Shown: positions 9,964-22,500 of the stretch, one piece after another
Layout: the number at the start of each line of letters is the position of its first letter
Numbering within the stretch: the stretch's first letter is position 1
Source of the DNA: Entrophospora sp. SA101
Lineage: Eukaryota > Glomeromycota > Glomeromycetes > Entrophosporales > Entrophosporaceae
Assembly: GCA_958430865.1 (NCBI GenBank)
Contig: CAUDNR010000001.1
Span: forward strand, 176,322-212,130
Reading direction: 5' to 3'
DNA: 35,809 bases
Program-made: the position numbers and the translations under genes
The notes under the pieces: generated by a model
What the model was told of the DNA's origin: nothing
The model's input: only the letters and a program-made list of their open reading frames with translations
Databases searched by the model: none

Positions 9964-11034
9964 ACTTTGTAATCCGTTACATTTTAGAATGTTGGAATAT
10001 TTATATTTCCAATATTTCCGTGAGTCAATTATTTTATTTGTGTCGAATAAATTGATCACTTGATCAGTTTTTCCGATTTTATTTGCGTGTAACTTCGTGA
10101 ATCATCTCCGATTTATATATCAGTTTCCCGTGATTTATAATTTACTATTTTACAATATCTCATTAAATTTGCATCACGTGACGTATCATTATTTTTCAGA
10201 TTTTTATGATGTAGAAATTAAAGTTGGAGTGAACCAACTTTTAAGGCTCATTTTGTAATATTAAAAGCTATGTCTTCATGCTCTAAAGCAACTTTATCAA
10301 ATAATTTGAATAAAGATCTGAGAATGGTACGGATTTATTTGAAAATGATAACATATCAAATTATTTGAAGTTGGGATAATTTTCTATAACAAAAATAATT
10401 TCATATATAATTGGCAGAACAAAGTTAATGATCTTTCATTGCAAGATTATTGGGAAGAATAGCACTAATGAATTCTCTTAAGGCTAAAAAAAAACTGCAT
10501 TTGATAAACTTTGGAATGAAAAATTACATTCAGCAGTTAGAGATGTAATAAGTGTTTTATTTTGTATTAAGTGAGAATATTACATTCACCATGCAAATAA
10601 GCATTGTGGAGTACTTTTGGTGTTTCTTGTTTCCCACCTTTTAATTATTAATCCACATAACGATTGTTGCATCATTTCTAGCTACCTTTTGAAAGGAGTA
10701 TAAAATAATTAAGAGAGAAATAAAAGTAAATAATTCATATCCGTTTTATTAAAATTTTTCTTTTAAATAGGTAAATAAATATCCAAAGTATTGATAAAGA
10801 GCAGAAAATAGAAAATTGGTTGAAAATGCAGTTTAAAAAAATTTAAAAATTCAAATTAGTGTTTTTATTGCAAAGCAGATTTAAAATATTTTTGATACAA
10901 AGGCTCTTTATTGATTTAAAATTTATAGCTAAATAAGAAAGCAAATCAGCATTTTCAACAATTATGAGCATCTGACAATATGAAACAATACACTAGTTTT
11001 CAGGGTACTTGGATTTTTTATATCCAATTTGGGT
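9964..11034. other. spacer with possible degraded coding scraps
   Basis: No intact gene. Short frames such as the one around 10495-10575 (contains AFDKLWNEKLHSAVRDVISV) have plausible amino-acid content but no start or continuation and may be decayed exons. Confidence 0.3.
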
Positions 11035-11285
11035 TTCTAATCATATGCGCTGATTTTGTTTGAACCCCAAAATCCAGTACGGTATGATCATAACGTTATG
11101 AATACTTTATACTAGCAAAAACCCATTGGTTTTGAGGTGGGGCCATTGGTTTGACGGGTTGTTGAATAGTAAAATAGTTTTTTTTAGCGGAGCAAATATT
11201 TTTTTTAGGGTTAATTATCATTCTACTGACTAGTTCACACATTAAAAATACTCGTGAAGACATAATAAGACATAAGGTTTGAAAA
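11035..11285 (-). repeat. dispersed repeat, copy 1 (inverted)
   Basis: The reverse complement of this stretch (from TTAACCCTAAAAAAA through CTATTTTACTATTCAA and ACCTCAAAACCAATGG to GCGCATATG) resembles 19240-19475 and 24325-24560, with scattered substitutions. It is an older, diverged copy of the repeat found upstream of the two microexon genes. Confidence 0.75.
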
Positions 11286-11911
11286 AAGGCCCCAAAAACC
11301 AAATCGGCTGATATGTACTATAGCATTGAAATCTGTAAGAAAAACAGTATACAGGAAAGCTTTCAATTGAAAGATTTAATTACTTTTTGACATATTCTCA
11401 AAAAGCTCTGGAAATTCAGGCTGATTTTTACAACTCCGCACCCAGCTGTGTACTGATAATTAATCTAAGTTAGGTAGTAAATCATTTTTCTTCAACTTTT
11501 TTAGGTTCTTTTATTAATTATCTTGTAAATTTCTGATCTTTTCTTTCCTTAGATATGCTTCAAGAATCTGAGCATCATTTATTTGATCTTCAAAACACGC
11601 CTAATCCTTGAGCTCCAACGTAAATGATGTTCTTTTTATTTATAAGATTAGTTTATTCGTACTAATACTAATTAGACATTAATATCATTTAATAATTTTA
11701 ATTCCTGAAATTACCAGTCATCTTTACTTTGCCAACAGTTCATTTCATCAACAGTCATTTCATTGACAGTTCATTTCATTGACAATTAGTTTACATGTGA
11801 TGATAGTGATGGTGATGATATTGTCACTGACTATTTTGGTGATTATAATAATTGAATTATTGTTTTTAATAGTGTAAATCAGACAAATTGACAATATGCT
11901 AATGAATAGTA
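11286..11911. other. intergenic, no gene seen
   Basis: AT-rich. A small GATGATGGTGATGATATTG tract and repeated CATTTCATTGACAGT-like words occur near 11735-11785. No supported gene. Confidence 0.4.
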
Positions 11912-12636
11912 CATAGGTAAACTCGATAAGTCGGACACAAATAGCTAGACATAGTGTCCGACTTATCAAGAGATCCGACTTATCAAAATATGCAATTTAC
12001 AAAAAAAAAAAAAATTAAGAAAATCGTTGTTTAAATCATATTTATTTATTTTTAATAATAATTGAAAAAATAATTTAATAAAACAGATAGAAGATAAAAC
12101 AAAAAAAATCTCTACTCTTTATCTAAATAAATATTCATACTGGTTTGTACTAAAGAATTATTTTGTTTTCTATTAATTTTCCATTTTAAATCTTTTAATC
12201 ATTTAATGATGAGACAACAAAACGTGAATTCATTTAATGATGAGATAATAAATGACATAATTGATAAATATAACAATAAAATACATTATTTGCAAAGACA
12301 AATTTTTTAAAATGATTATAATTGATAATAATATTATTCACGAAACAGATTTATTACAAATCATGAATAATGAAATTATTATTACAAAAATTTATTGGAT
12401 AATACATTACTAAAAATAGTAAAGATTATCTCTCAAGATTTACGAAAATCACGTGAACCGACTTATCAAGAGTCATTTATTATTATCTGGCTGGAGGAGT
12501 TGTCCGACTTACAGCTTAACAAGAGTTTACCGACTTATCAAGAAATTTTTAAATATAAAAAAAAGGGCTGGAAATTTTTGTCCGAGTTAGGCCAAATCCG
12601 ACTTATTGAGTGTCCGACTTATCGAGTTTACCTATG
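11912..12636. mobile_element. 725-bp non-autonomous Tc1/mariner-pogo-type element
   Basis: Perfect 27-bp terminal inverted repeats beginning CATAGGTAAACTCGATAAGT and ending CGGACAC, flanked by TA on both sides (11910-11911 and 12637-12638), the TA target duplication of the superfamily. The subterminal word CCGACTTATC(A/G)AG recurs at least five times inside, plausibly transposase-binding sites. No transposase frame, so it must depend on one elsewhere. An 86-bp relative lies at 28704-28789. Confidence 0.85.
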
Positions 12637-13174
12637 TATTAAGCAAAAATCAATCTTCATAATGATACTTGTGCTTTGTTTACAATTAATAATTTTATTA
12701 GCTTTAAAAGTCAAAGTAAAAAATTTTCAATTGATAATTTCCAAAGTTTTAACATGTGTGCCATGATTTGAATATATATATAATAAACTTATGTAATGAT
12801 TCATTATCCCTTAAAATGTAGCACAAATTTTGTGTAAGCGTGATGAAATTAAAGACAAAAGTCACTCATTATCTAATCCAAATAAATATATTTTTTTTGC
12901 ACATTATTATAATTCACATGATGTAATTTTATTATTTTTATTGGAATAATTTAATAATAGCAAACTTTTTGAATTATTTTAAGAAATTTTCACAACTTAT
13001 AAAAATTTTTATAGAATACAGTGACCTTATTAAAACTTATGGCGTTATTATTCTTCAAACTAGGAGTTTCAATAAAATCATTTTGAATATTTTTTTGTTA
13101 GTAGACTTTCAAGCTTTTGCAATTTTTACATAAATTTTTTTTTCGCATTTCTTATTTTAGATAATCCATACAAT

Positions 13175-13413
13175 TTAGTCTTTATTTGAATAAATATTTT
13201 CCTTTTCATGATAAATTTTGAACCAATTTCTATTACTATTACAACATAACGGAACATTACATGATGTACACCAAAAATTAGATATGGAGGTCTTTGCTCA
13301 GTTTTTGATAATAAGTACCTGCACAACATACATGAAAATCTTTTTTCTTTCCATTCTACAAAATGATTACCAGTAGTTAATTTATCATTAGGAAGTTGAG
13401 AATTAGATCCCAT
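13175..13413 (-). pseudogene. piggyBac-type transposase C-terminal tail, frameshifted
   Basis: From the minus-strand ATG at 13413 the frame reads through LTTGNHFVEW...RFSCMLCRYL. After a one-base shift near 13260 the adjacent frame reads CNVPLCCNSNRNWFKIYHEK and stops at 13175. The combined order, CxxC followed by CxVxLC and a final W/C-F-x-x-YH, is the cysteine-rich zinc-binding tail of piggyBac transposases. The catalytic Asp-rich core is absent nearby. This is a dead fragment. Confidence 0.6.
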
Positions 13414-13449
13414 TTTAATATTTTGATAATTAATTATTAATAACAATGC

Positions 13450-15289
13450 AAAAAAATAAAAAATTTTATTGTAGCTTTAAAAAAAAATTTTTTGACGTTA
13501 ATATAAAAATGATTGGCATTAGAAGAAAATTTCATTCATTCAATTATTTTATGTAATAATCATTGTATGATGTTTGATTTTTTTTTTTATTATGATAGTG
13601 GCGTGATCTCAAAAATCATTTTTCACTTAGTAAGTCATGTGTAAAAATTCATGTTACATGTGTTCCATCATTGGAAATAAATTTGCAACATATACAATTT
13701 AAATTAAACGTAAAACATTTATATCATTTTTTCATTCAATAATTAAACCCAATTGTCAAGTTTTAACACATCTTAACAGCATAATAAAAAATGTGTATAT
13801 GTAAAGAGCGGTCAAATATTTTATTGAGAAAAAAAAAAAATAAAAGATGCGAAGTTTTTGGATTATTAATTTTAGTATTATTAATAATTAGTTGGATAGC
13901 CTTTAGATTTTTTTACAGCATCTATTCTCCTAGACATACTATCAACTAAATTTGCCAATGTCTCTATGTCAATTTGGTACGCTCAACAACAGATAATTCT
14001 CTAATTTTAGTCATCTGATTTAAATATATGATTTTTTGTGAAAAACAATGTGAAGATCTAAAAACAATTTTGCTTAATACATAAAAGTGATTGTGATAAT
14101 AAAATTTTGAGTTATTTTTATTTCACTTTGTTCAATTATTTCCAGCGATCTGCAAAATTGCCAATGGCAGGTGAGTGTATAAAGTATACGGAATTTTTAT
14201 GGAAAAAATTATAAAGCAATATAATAATAATAATTTTTTATTGCCATGAGAAAAAACGTATCAAATTAACTGAAATTACCATAACTCAGTCAATATATGG
14301 CTGTTTTGGATAAAAAAAAACTGCCATTTGAATTCTCTCAATGAGGTGTCTAATTCATAAAATTCTAATCCCTAATTATTGAGATATTTTTGTTTACTGT
14401 ATATTGTTATGAAAATTAAAACACCATTATATTACCTTTATGATGCTATTCTAATAAGCCATGTTTCATTAAAGTTGGATTATTGGATATGACATAATTT
14501 CAACCATTTCAACTTCATGTATAGTATGAACATGTAAAGCAATTAATAATATTGTAGTCTTCGCCTCATATTTATCTGCTAATTCTTTAATTGAAGCTTG
14601 ATATCATCTAAAAATATAAGATAGCATCTAATAAAAAACAATGTTATGTAAAACAGTTAAATATAAAAAATACAATGATTTTTGTTTGATTTTTGTTCAA
14701 GTTAAATCATCAAGAATATAATAATAAGATCAGCAGTACGCAGTAAATATATATAAAAAATACAATATTTATTCACCAATTCCAAGTTATCATCTGATCA
14801 AGTATGAAAAATAATCTTAATACAGTGTAATAAGCCACAGAATCTGCAAGCGAATCTTTTCAATTGAAGATAAATCTTTCTATTAGAAACACATTATACA
14901 ATTAGAATAATAAATAAGAAGAAAAGAAGAAAGTATGTTTGTTAATAAGTAAATATTTATTAATATAATTTTTTTTTGATATGTTGCGGTGAATTTTCTG
15001 CACAAATCCTGCTAATAGATTATTGGCTACCTTTAATGTAACACGTGTGCCTGCACTCAATTTCACACACTGGATGTAACTTTATTAATCATTCCCATTT
15101 AAATTGACACATATAAATCTTTTCAAATTATAATAAACACTTATTGTATATGAATTGTTTTATTTTATTTTTACTTCTATGTTATAATATAAACATTATA
15201 ATTTGCATGAATCTTAAGCAACGTAAAATAAAGATAAATATAAGATGAAGTAAAAAAAGTTAGAGATAAATGAAGTTATCAAAGAGCCA
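13450..15289. other. long intergenic stretch, no gene seen
   Basis: Very AT-rich with many short homopolymers. No reading frame, inverted-repeat element or RNA gene could be supported on either strand. It lies downstream of microexon gene A and may hold its polyadenylation region. Confidence 0.4.
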
Positions 15290-18246
15290 AAGAGCAATAC
15301 AGCCTATTTACTCTATTTTCTATTTAAAATAAAATGAAAATCAATCAACAGTTAATATTTTTTCAAAAAAATTGACTGTAATAATGGTAAATGATGAGAA
15401 TACTTGCCTATTTATTATTTAAAACAAATTGAAAATCAAACAGTTAATATTTTTCAAGCTGTAATAATAGTAAACAATAAAAATACTTGCCTATTTATTA
15501 TTTAAAATAAAATAAAATGAAAATCAATCAACAGTTAATATGTTTACAAAAACAATGGTAATGGTAGTAAATAATAAAAATACTTACCTTTTATTTATTA
15601 TTTAAAATAAATGAAAATCAACAGTTAATATTTTTCAAGAATAATATTGGATGTAATAATAATGACAAGAATACTTACCTCTATATTTATTGTTTAAGAT
15701 AAAGTGAAAACCAACAGTTAATATTTTCAAAAAAAAACAACGATATTGACTGTAATAATAGTGAAATGATGAAAATACTTACAGGAGGAATTCTATATTT
15801 ATTATTTAAGATAAAATGAAAATCAACAGTTAATATGTTTTCAAAAATAATGATATTGACTGTAATAATAATGATGAAAATACTCACACCACCATTACAC
15901 TATTTATTATTTAAGATAAAACAAAAATCAATAGTTAATAAACAATGATATTGACTGTAATAATAGTGAAATGATAAAAATACTCACACACTATTTATTA
16001 TTTAAAACGAAAATCAACAGTTAATATTTTCAAAAAAACAATGATATTGACTGTAACAATAGTGAAATGATGAGAATACTTACAGTCTATATTTATTATT
16101 TAAAATAAAATGAAAAACCAACAGTTAATATTTTCAGAAAAACAATGATATTAACTGTAACAATAGTGAAATGATGATAATACTTACACACTATATTTAT
16201 TATTTAAGATAAAACGAAAATCAATAGTTAGTGTTTTCAGAAAAACAATGATATTGACTGTAACAATAGTGAAATGATGAGAAAGAATACTTACATACTA
16301 TATTTATTTATTAAGATAAAATGAAAATCAACAGTTAATATTTTTTCAAAAAAAACAATGATATTGACTGTAATAATAGTGAAATGTTGAAAATACTTAC
16401 ATCCTATATTTATTATTTAAAATAAAATGAAAATCAACAGTTAATATGTTTTCAAAAATAATGATATTGACTGTAACAATGGTGAAATGATGAGAAAGAA
16501 TACTTACATGCTATATTTATTATTTAAAATAAAACAAAAATCAACAGTTAATATGTTTCAAAAACAATGATATTAGTAGTGAAATGATAAAAACACTCAC
16601 ACACTATTTATTATTTAAGATAAAACAAAAATCAACAGTTAATATTTTCAAAAAAACAATGATATTGACTGTAACAATAGTGAAATGATGAGAATACTTA
16701 CGCTCTATATTTATTATTTAAAATAAAATGAAAAATCAACAGTCAATATGTTTTCAAAAGCAATGATATTGACTGTAACAATAGTGAAATGATGAGAATA
16801 CTTACAGACTATATTTATTATTTAAGATAAAACGAAAATTGATAGTTAATATGTTTTCAAAAACAATGATATTGACTGTAACAATAGTGAAATGATGAGA
16901 ATACTTACAGTCTATATTTATCATTTAAGATAAAACAAAAATCAACAGTTAATGTGTTTTCAAAAACAATGATATTAATAGTGAAATGATGAGAATACTT
17001 ACAGACTATATTTATTATTTAAGATAAAACGAAAATCAACAGTTAATAATATTGACTGTAACAATAGTGAAATGATGAGAATACTTACAGACTATATTTA
17101 TTATTTAAGATAAAATGAAAATCAACAGTTAATATGTTTTCAAAAACTATGATATTGACTGTAGTAATAATAATTATGAGAATACTTACATCCTATATTT
17201 ATTATTTAAAATAAAATGAAAATCAACAGTTAATAAACAATGATATTGACTGTGATAATAGTGAAATGATAAAAATACCCACACACTATTTATTATTTAT
17301 GATAAAATGAAAAACAACAGTTAATAAATATGTTTTCAAAAACAATGATATTAATAGTGAAATGATGAGAATACTTACACTCTATATTTATTTATTAAGA
17401 TAAAACAAAATCAACAGTTAATATTTTCAAAAAACAATAATATTGACTGTAACAATAATGAAATGATGAGAATACTTACAGTCTATATTTATTATTTAAA
17501 ATAAAATGAAAATCAACAGTTAATAAATATGTTTTCAAAAACAATGATATTGACTGTATAATAATAATGATGATAATACTTACATCCTATATTTATTATT
17601 TAAGATAAAATGAAAATCAACAGTTAATATGTTTTCAAAAACAATGATATTGACTGAAGTAATAATAATGATGAGAATACTTACATACTATATTTATTAT
17701 TTAAAATAAAATGAAAATCAACAGTTAGTATGTTTTCAAAAACAATGATATTACTTGCTATATTTATTATTTAAGATAAAATGAAAATCAACAGTTAATA
17801 TGTTTTCAAAAACAATGATATTGAGTGTAATGATAATGAAATGATGAGAATACTTACAGTCTATATTTATTATTTAAGATAAAACGAAAATCAACAGTTA
17901 ATAAATATGTTTTCAAAAACAATGATATCGACTGTAGTAATAATAATGATGAGAATACTTACCACCTACCCATTATTTAAAATAAAATGAAAACTAGCAG
18001 TTAATATGTTTTCGAAACAATGATATTGAGTGTAATAATAGTACAAAAAATACTTACACTATTTATTATTTAAAATAAAATGAAAATCAATAATTAATAT
18101 TTTTTCAAAAACAATGATATTGACTATAATAATAGTACAAAAATACTTACGGGCCTATTTATTATTTAAAATCAAATGAAACCCAATAGTTAGTATTTTT
18201 TCAAAAACAATGGTACCGAATATAATGATAATAATAAATGAAGTAC
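15290..18246 (-). repeat. tandem intron-unit array A
   Basis: About 29 units of 67-106 bp. On the minus strand each unit is GTAAGTATTCTCATCATTTC, a variable middle containing CAATATCATTGTTTTTGAAA, then the branch-point-like ATATTAACTG and a T-rich stretch ending AAATAATAAATATAG. Between the TAG of one unit and the GT of the next lie usually three bases that differ from unit to unit. The four lowest units (15394, 15486, 15583 and 15671) have the acceptor AG directly against GT/GCAAGT or separated by only AG. A plain satellite would not keep splice signals constant and exactly three bases variable. Confidence 0.85.
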
Positions 18247-18336
18247 TTCGCTTCGCCAAATTCTTGTTATCAATTGGGCTTGCTAAAGCCATAACAGCAA
18301 AGATAATCAAAAAAAGAAGAGAATATTGAATTTCAT
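15783..18336 (-). CDS. secreted cysteine-rich peptide gene A, built from single-codon microexons
   Basis: Exon 1 (18247-18336) encodes a signal peptide (MKFNILFF...LIIFAVMALASP) and pro-region NKNLAKR ending in a Kex2-type Lys-Arg site. Exon 1 as written is one T short in a T7 run, so the ATG and KR are out of frame. It ends in phase 1. Microexons (lowest coordinate): GCCC 18151, T 18058 (together completing Ser-Pro), GTG 17963, ACT 17858, CAA 17755, TAT 17685, GAT 17584, ACT 17480, AGT 17379, TGT 17283, GAT 17190, TCT 17089, TCT 17003, ACT 16909, TCT 16806, AGC 16702, TGT 16601, CAT 16508, GAT 16401, TAT 16295, TGT 16188, ACT 16084, TGT 15988, then a 12-base exon 15888-15899 (Cys-Asn-Gly-Gly) and 15783-15792 (Asn-Ser-Ser). 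No stop appears. Cys spacing is C-x6-C-x3-C-x-C-C. The end is either a TAG formed with the next AG, or read-through adding a sixth Cys. Confidence 0.75.
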
Positions 18337-19508
18337 TTTGATTTGTTCAGATAATTTTGTCAAGTTTTCACTTTTTTTTTGATTTTCAAATTGTATAGAA
18401 TTACTTACTGTAATAGTATTTATAAAAAAAATGAAAGCGAATTTTTGTTTTTAAATTGCATGCAGTTGTTATTGGAATTAAGATTTAAAGCTGATTTGTT
18501 GGTCGAAATACCCGAATCTTTTTATTTCTATTTATATCTTTATTTATTTATTCCTTATATTTCTTATTTCATTTCTTATCATAATAAACGTCATTTAATA
18601 CTTAATATTAATATTAATATCAAATTTAGGGAATTGTTATTCGCACCCCACGCGACTAAGTGTAGTAATGTGACCAATGAATGGCTTGACCAAATAAAAC
18701 GCTTAGCAAATGCCTTCGATCAAATAAATCGTTGGTACTAATACTACTAAGCTTGACAGTATTATTATTACTACTACTATCGTTATTATTATTACTATTA
18801 TTTACTATTGTTATTATAATATCTCGCATTTAATGGTTCAAATTATTTGTTTTTTTCATTATGAATTTGAGTATTCGAATTATATTGAAAGTTTTATTCG
18901 AATAAACGAATAAAACTAATAAAACTAATAGAACGAATAATTCGAATAGAACGAATAATAATTTGAATTAAAATATGACTTTTATCCTGCTACGATATAC
19001 ATATTGTATTTTGTTTTTTGAGCAAATGTATGTTTTTTTTTGTCATTCAAAGTAGTGTAGGCGGACCCATCTCAACTAAATGTCTATGCCATTGAATTCT
19101 GCACTAAAATCCCAGACGTTAAGAAAATTTTTTTTAGCCGGCTAACATCACTATCTGCAACTTTAAATACTCAAGTTTAGAAAATGATGTAACTTACTTT
19201 TATTATTATGTGCTAAAGAAGGATTAAAACGGGCATTATTATTATCAACTTTTAAATGATTTAAGTGTTTGTATGTCTTATTGTGTATGCGTAACTGGTC
19301 AGATTAACCCTAAAAAAATTTATTTACTCTACCAAAAAAAAAAAACTATTTTACTATTCAATAGCCCGTCAAATCAACGGCACTACCTCAAAACTAATGG
19401 ATTATAAGGTATTCATAACGTCATACTGAATTTTGAGGTTCAAAAAAAATCGACGCATATGCTAAAAGTACATTTTTTGAGAACCTAGGTTTTTAATGAT
19501 TTTATACA
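18337..19508 (-). promoter_or_regulatory. upstream region of microexon gene A
   Basis: About 1.17 kb between the signal-peptide ATG and the end of array B. It contains clusters of CGAATAA/TTATTCG words around 18880-18965 and the dispersed repeat at 19240-19475. A 120-codon plus frame (18379-18741) has low-complexity tyrosine/leucine content and only a TTG start, so I treat it as a shadow. Confidence 0.4.
19240..19475 (+). repeat. dispersed repeat, copy 2
   Basis: Same family as 11035-11285 (there inverted) and 24325-24560. It lies in the upstream region of microexon gene A. Confidence 0.7.
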
Positions 19509-22500
19509 ATACTTACATCCTATATTTATTATTTTAAAACGAAGCGAAAATCAACAGTTAATATCAAATATTGGCTGTAATAATAATGATGAAAATACTT
19601 ACATCCTATATTTATTATTTAAGATAAAACGAAAATCAACAGTTAATATGTTTTCAAAAAAACAATGATATTGATTGATTGTAACAATAGTGAAATGATG
19701 AGAATACTTACAGGCTATATTTATTATTTAAAATAAAATAAAAATCAACAGTTAATATGTTTTCAAAAAAACAATGATATTGACTGTAACAATAGTGAAA
19801 TGATGAGAATACTTACACCCTATTTATTATTTAAAATAAAATAACAATCAACAGTTAATATCAAATATTTTTCAAGAATAATATTGTAATAATAATGATG
19901 CAAATACTTACAGGCTATATTTATTATTTAAAATAAAATAAAAATCAACAGTTAATATCATCAAATATTTTTCAAGAATAATATTGTAATAATAATGATG
20001 CAAATACTTACCAGCTATTTATTATTTAAGATAAAGCGAAAATCAACAATTAATATGTTTTCAAAACAATGATATTGACTGTAATAATAGTGAAATGATG
20101 AGAATACTTACAGGCTATATTTATTATTTAAAATAAAATAAAAGTCAGCAGTTAATATGTTTTCAAAAAAAACAATGATATTGAGTGTAATAATAGTGAA
20201 ATGATGAGAATACTTACAGGCTATTTATTACATAAAATAAAACGAAAATCAACAGTTAATATGTTTTCAAAAACAATGATATTGACTATAGTAATAATAA
20301 TGATGAAAATACTCACACACTATATTTATTATTTAAAATAAAATGAAAATCAATAGTTAATATTTTCAGAAAAACAATGATATTGACTGTAACAATAGTG
20401 AAATGATGAGAAAGAATACTTACAAACTATATTTATTATTTAAGATAAAACAAAAATCAACAGTTAATATTTTTTCAAAAAAAACAATGATATTCACTGT
20501 AACTATAGTGAAATGTTGAAAATACTTACTTCCTATATTTATTATTTAAAATAAAATGAAAATCAACAGTTAATAAACAATGATATTGACTGTAATAATA
20601 GTGAAATGATGAAAATACTTACAGCCTATATTTATTACATAAAATAAAATGAAAATCAACAGTTAATATGTTTTCAAAAACAATGATATTAATAGTGAAA
20701 TGATAAAAACACTCACACACTATTTATTATTTAAGATAAAACAAAAATCAACAGTTAATATGTTTTCAAAAAAACAATGATATTGACTGTAATAATAGTG
20801 AAATGATGAGAATACTTACATCCTATATTTATTATTTAAAATAAAATGAAAATCAACAGTTAATATTTTCAGAAAAACAATGATATTAATAGTGAAATGT
20901 TGAAAATACTTACGTTCTATATTTATTATTTAAGATAAAATGAAAATCAACAGTTAATATTTTCAGAAAAACAATGATATTAATAGTGAAATGATAAGAA
21001 TACTTACAGCCTATTTATTATTTAAAATAAAACGAAAATCAACAGTTAATATTTTCAAAAAACAATAATATTGACTGTAATAATAGTGAATGATGAGAAT
21101 ACTTACTAACTATATTTATTACATAAAATAAAATGAAAATCAACAGTTAATAAATATGTTTTCAAAAACAATGATATTAGTAGTGAAATGATAAAAACAC
21201 TCACACACTATTTATCATTTAAGATAAAATGAAAATCAACAGTTAATATGTTTTCAAAAACAATGATATCGACTGTAGTAATAATAATGATGAGAATACT
21301 TACTCTCTATATTTATTATTTAAGATAAAACGAAAATCAACAGTTAATAAACAATGATATTGACTGTAATAGTGAAATGTTGAAAATACTTACTCCCTAT
21401 ATTATTTAAGATAAAATGAAAATCAACAGTTAATAAACAATGATATTGACTGTAATAATAGTGAAATGATGAGAATACTTACATCCTATATTTATTATTT
21501 AAGATAAAACAAAAATCAACAGTTAATAAACAATGATATTGACTGTGATAATAGTGAAATGATAAAAATACCCACACACTATTTATTATTTAAAATAAAA
21601 CAAAAATCAACAGTTAATATGTTTTCAAAATCAATGATATTAATAGTGAAATGATGAGAAAGAATACTTACATCCTATATTTATTATTTAAAATAAAATG
21701 AAAATCAACAGTTAATATTTTCAAAAAAACAATAATATTGACTGTAACAATAGTGAAATGTTGAGAATACTTACATCCTATATTTATTATTTAAAATAAA
21801 ATGAAAATCAACAGTTAATATGTTTTCAAAAATAATGATATTGACTGTAACAATAGTGATGAGAATACTTACAGCCTATATTTATTATTTAAGGTAAAAT
21901 GAAAATCAACAGTTAATATTTTCAAAAAAACAATGATATTGACTGTAATAATAGTGAAATGATAAGAATACTTACGGCCTATTTATTATTTAAAATAAAA
22001 CAAAATCAACAGTTAGTATGTTTTCAAAAGCAATGATATTGACTCTAACAATAGTGAAATGATAAAAATACTCACACACTATTTATTATTTAAGGTAAAA
22101 TGAAAATCAACAGTTAATATTTTTCAAGAATAATATTGGATGTAATAATAATGATGAGAATACTTACACCCTATATTTATTATTTAAGATAAAACAAAAA
22201 TCAACAGTTAATATGTTTTCAAAAACAATAATATCGACTGTAGCAATAATGATGAGAATACTTACAGGCTATATTTATTATTTAAGATAAAACGAAAATC
22301 AACAGTTAATAAATATGTTTTCAAAAACAATGATATTGACTGTAACAATAGTGAAATGATGAGAATACTTACAAACTATTTATTACATAAAATAAAATGA
22401 AAATCAACAGTTAATATTTTCAAAAGAACAATGATATTGATTGTAACAATCGTGAAATGATGAGAATACTTACATTCTATATTTATTATTTAAAATAAAA

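Larger units (their letters stand above)
17575..19508 (-). repeat. 1.93-kb segmental duplication, copy 1
   Basis: Matches 22660-24593 at a constant offset of 5085 with no difference noticed. On the minus strand it contains the upstream region, signal-peptide exon and first seven microexons of gene A. Identity stops inside the array just before the exon at 17584 and, at the other end, at 19508, where a new array unit begins. Confidence 0.9.

Noticed and set aside
12395..12766. 123-aa plus frame over the right end of the 725-bp element
   Set aside because: It starts at TTG, crosses the terminal inverted repeat into flanking DNA, and has no transposase motif.
15687..15887. 66-aa minus frame in array A
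   Set aside because: It is a read-through of intron units in a different frame and begins exactly at the GTG of a splice donor.
18379..18741. 120-aa plus-strand frame, repeated at 23464-23826
   Set aside because: It starts only at TTG, is low in complexity, and lies antisense to the 5' region of the microexon genes. Its duplication is explained by the segmental duplication.
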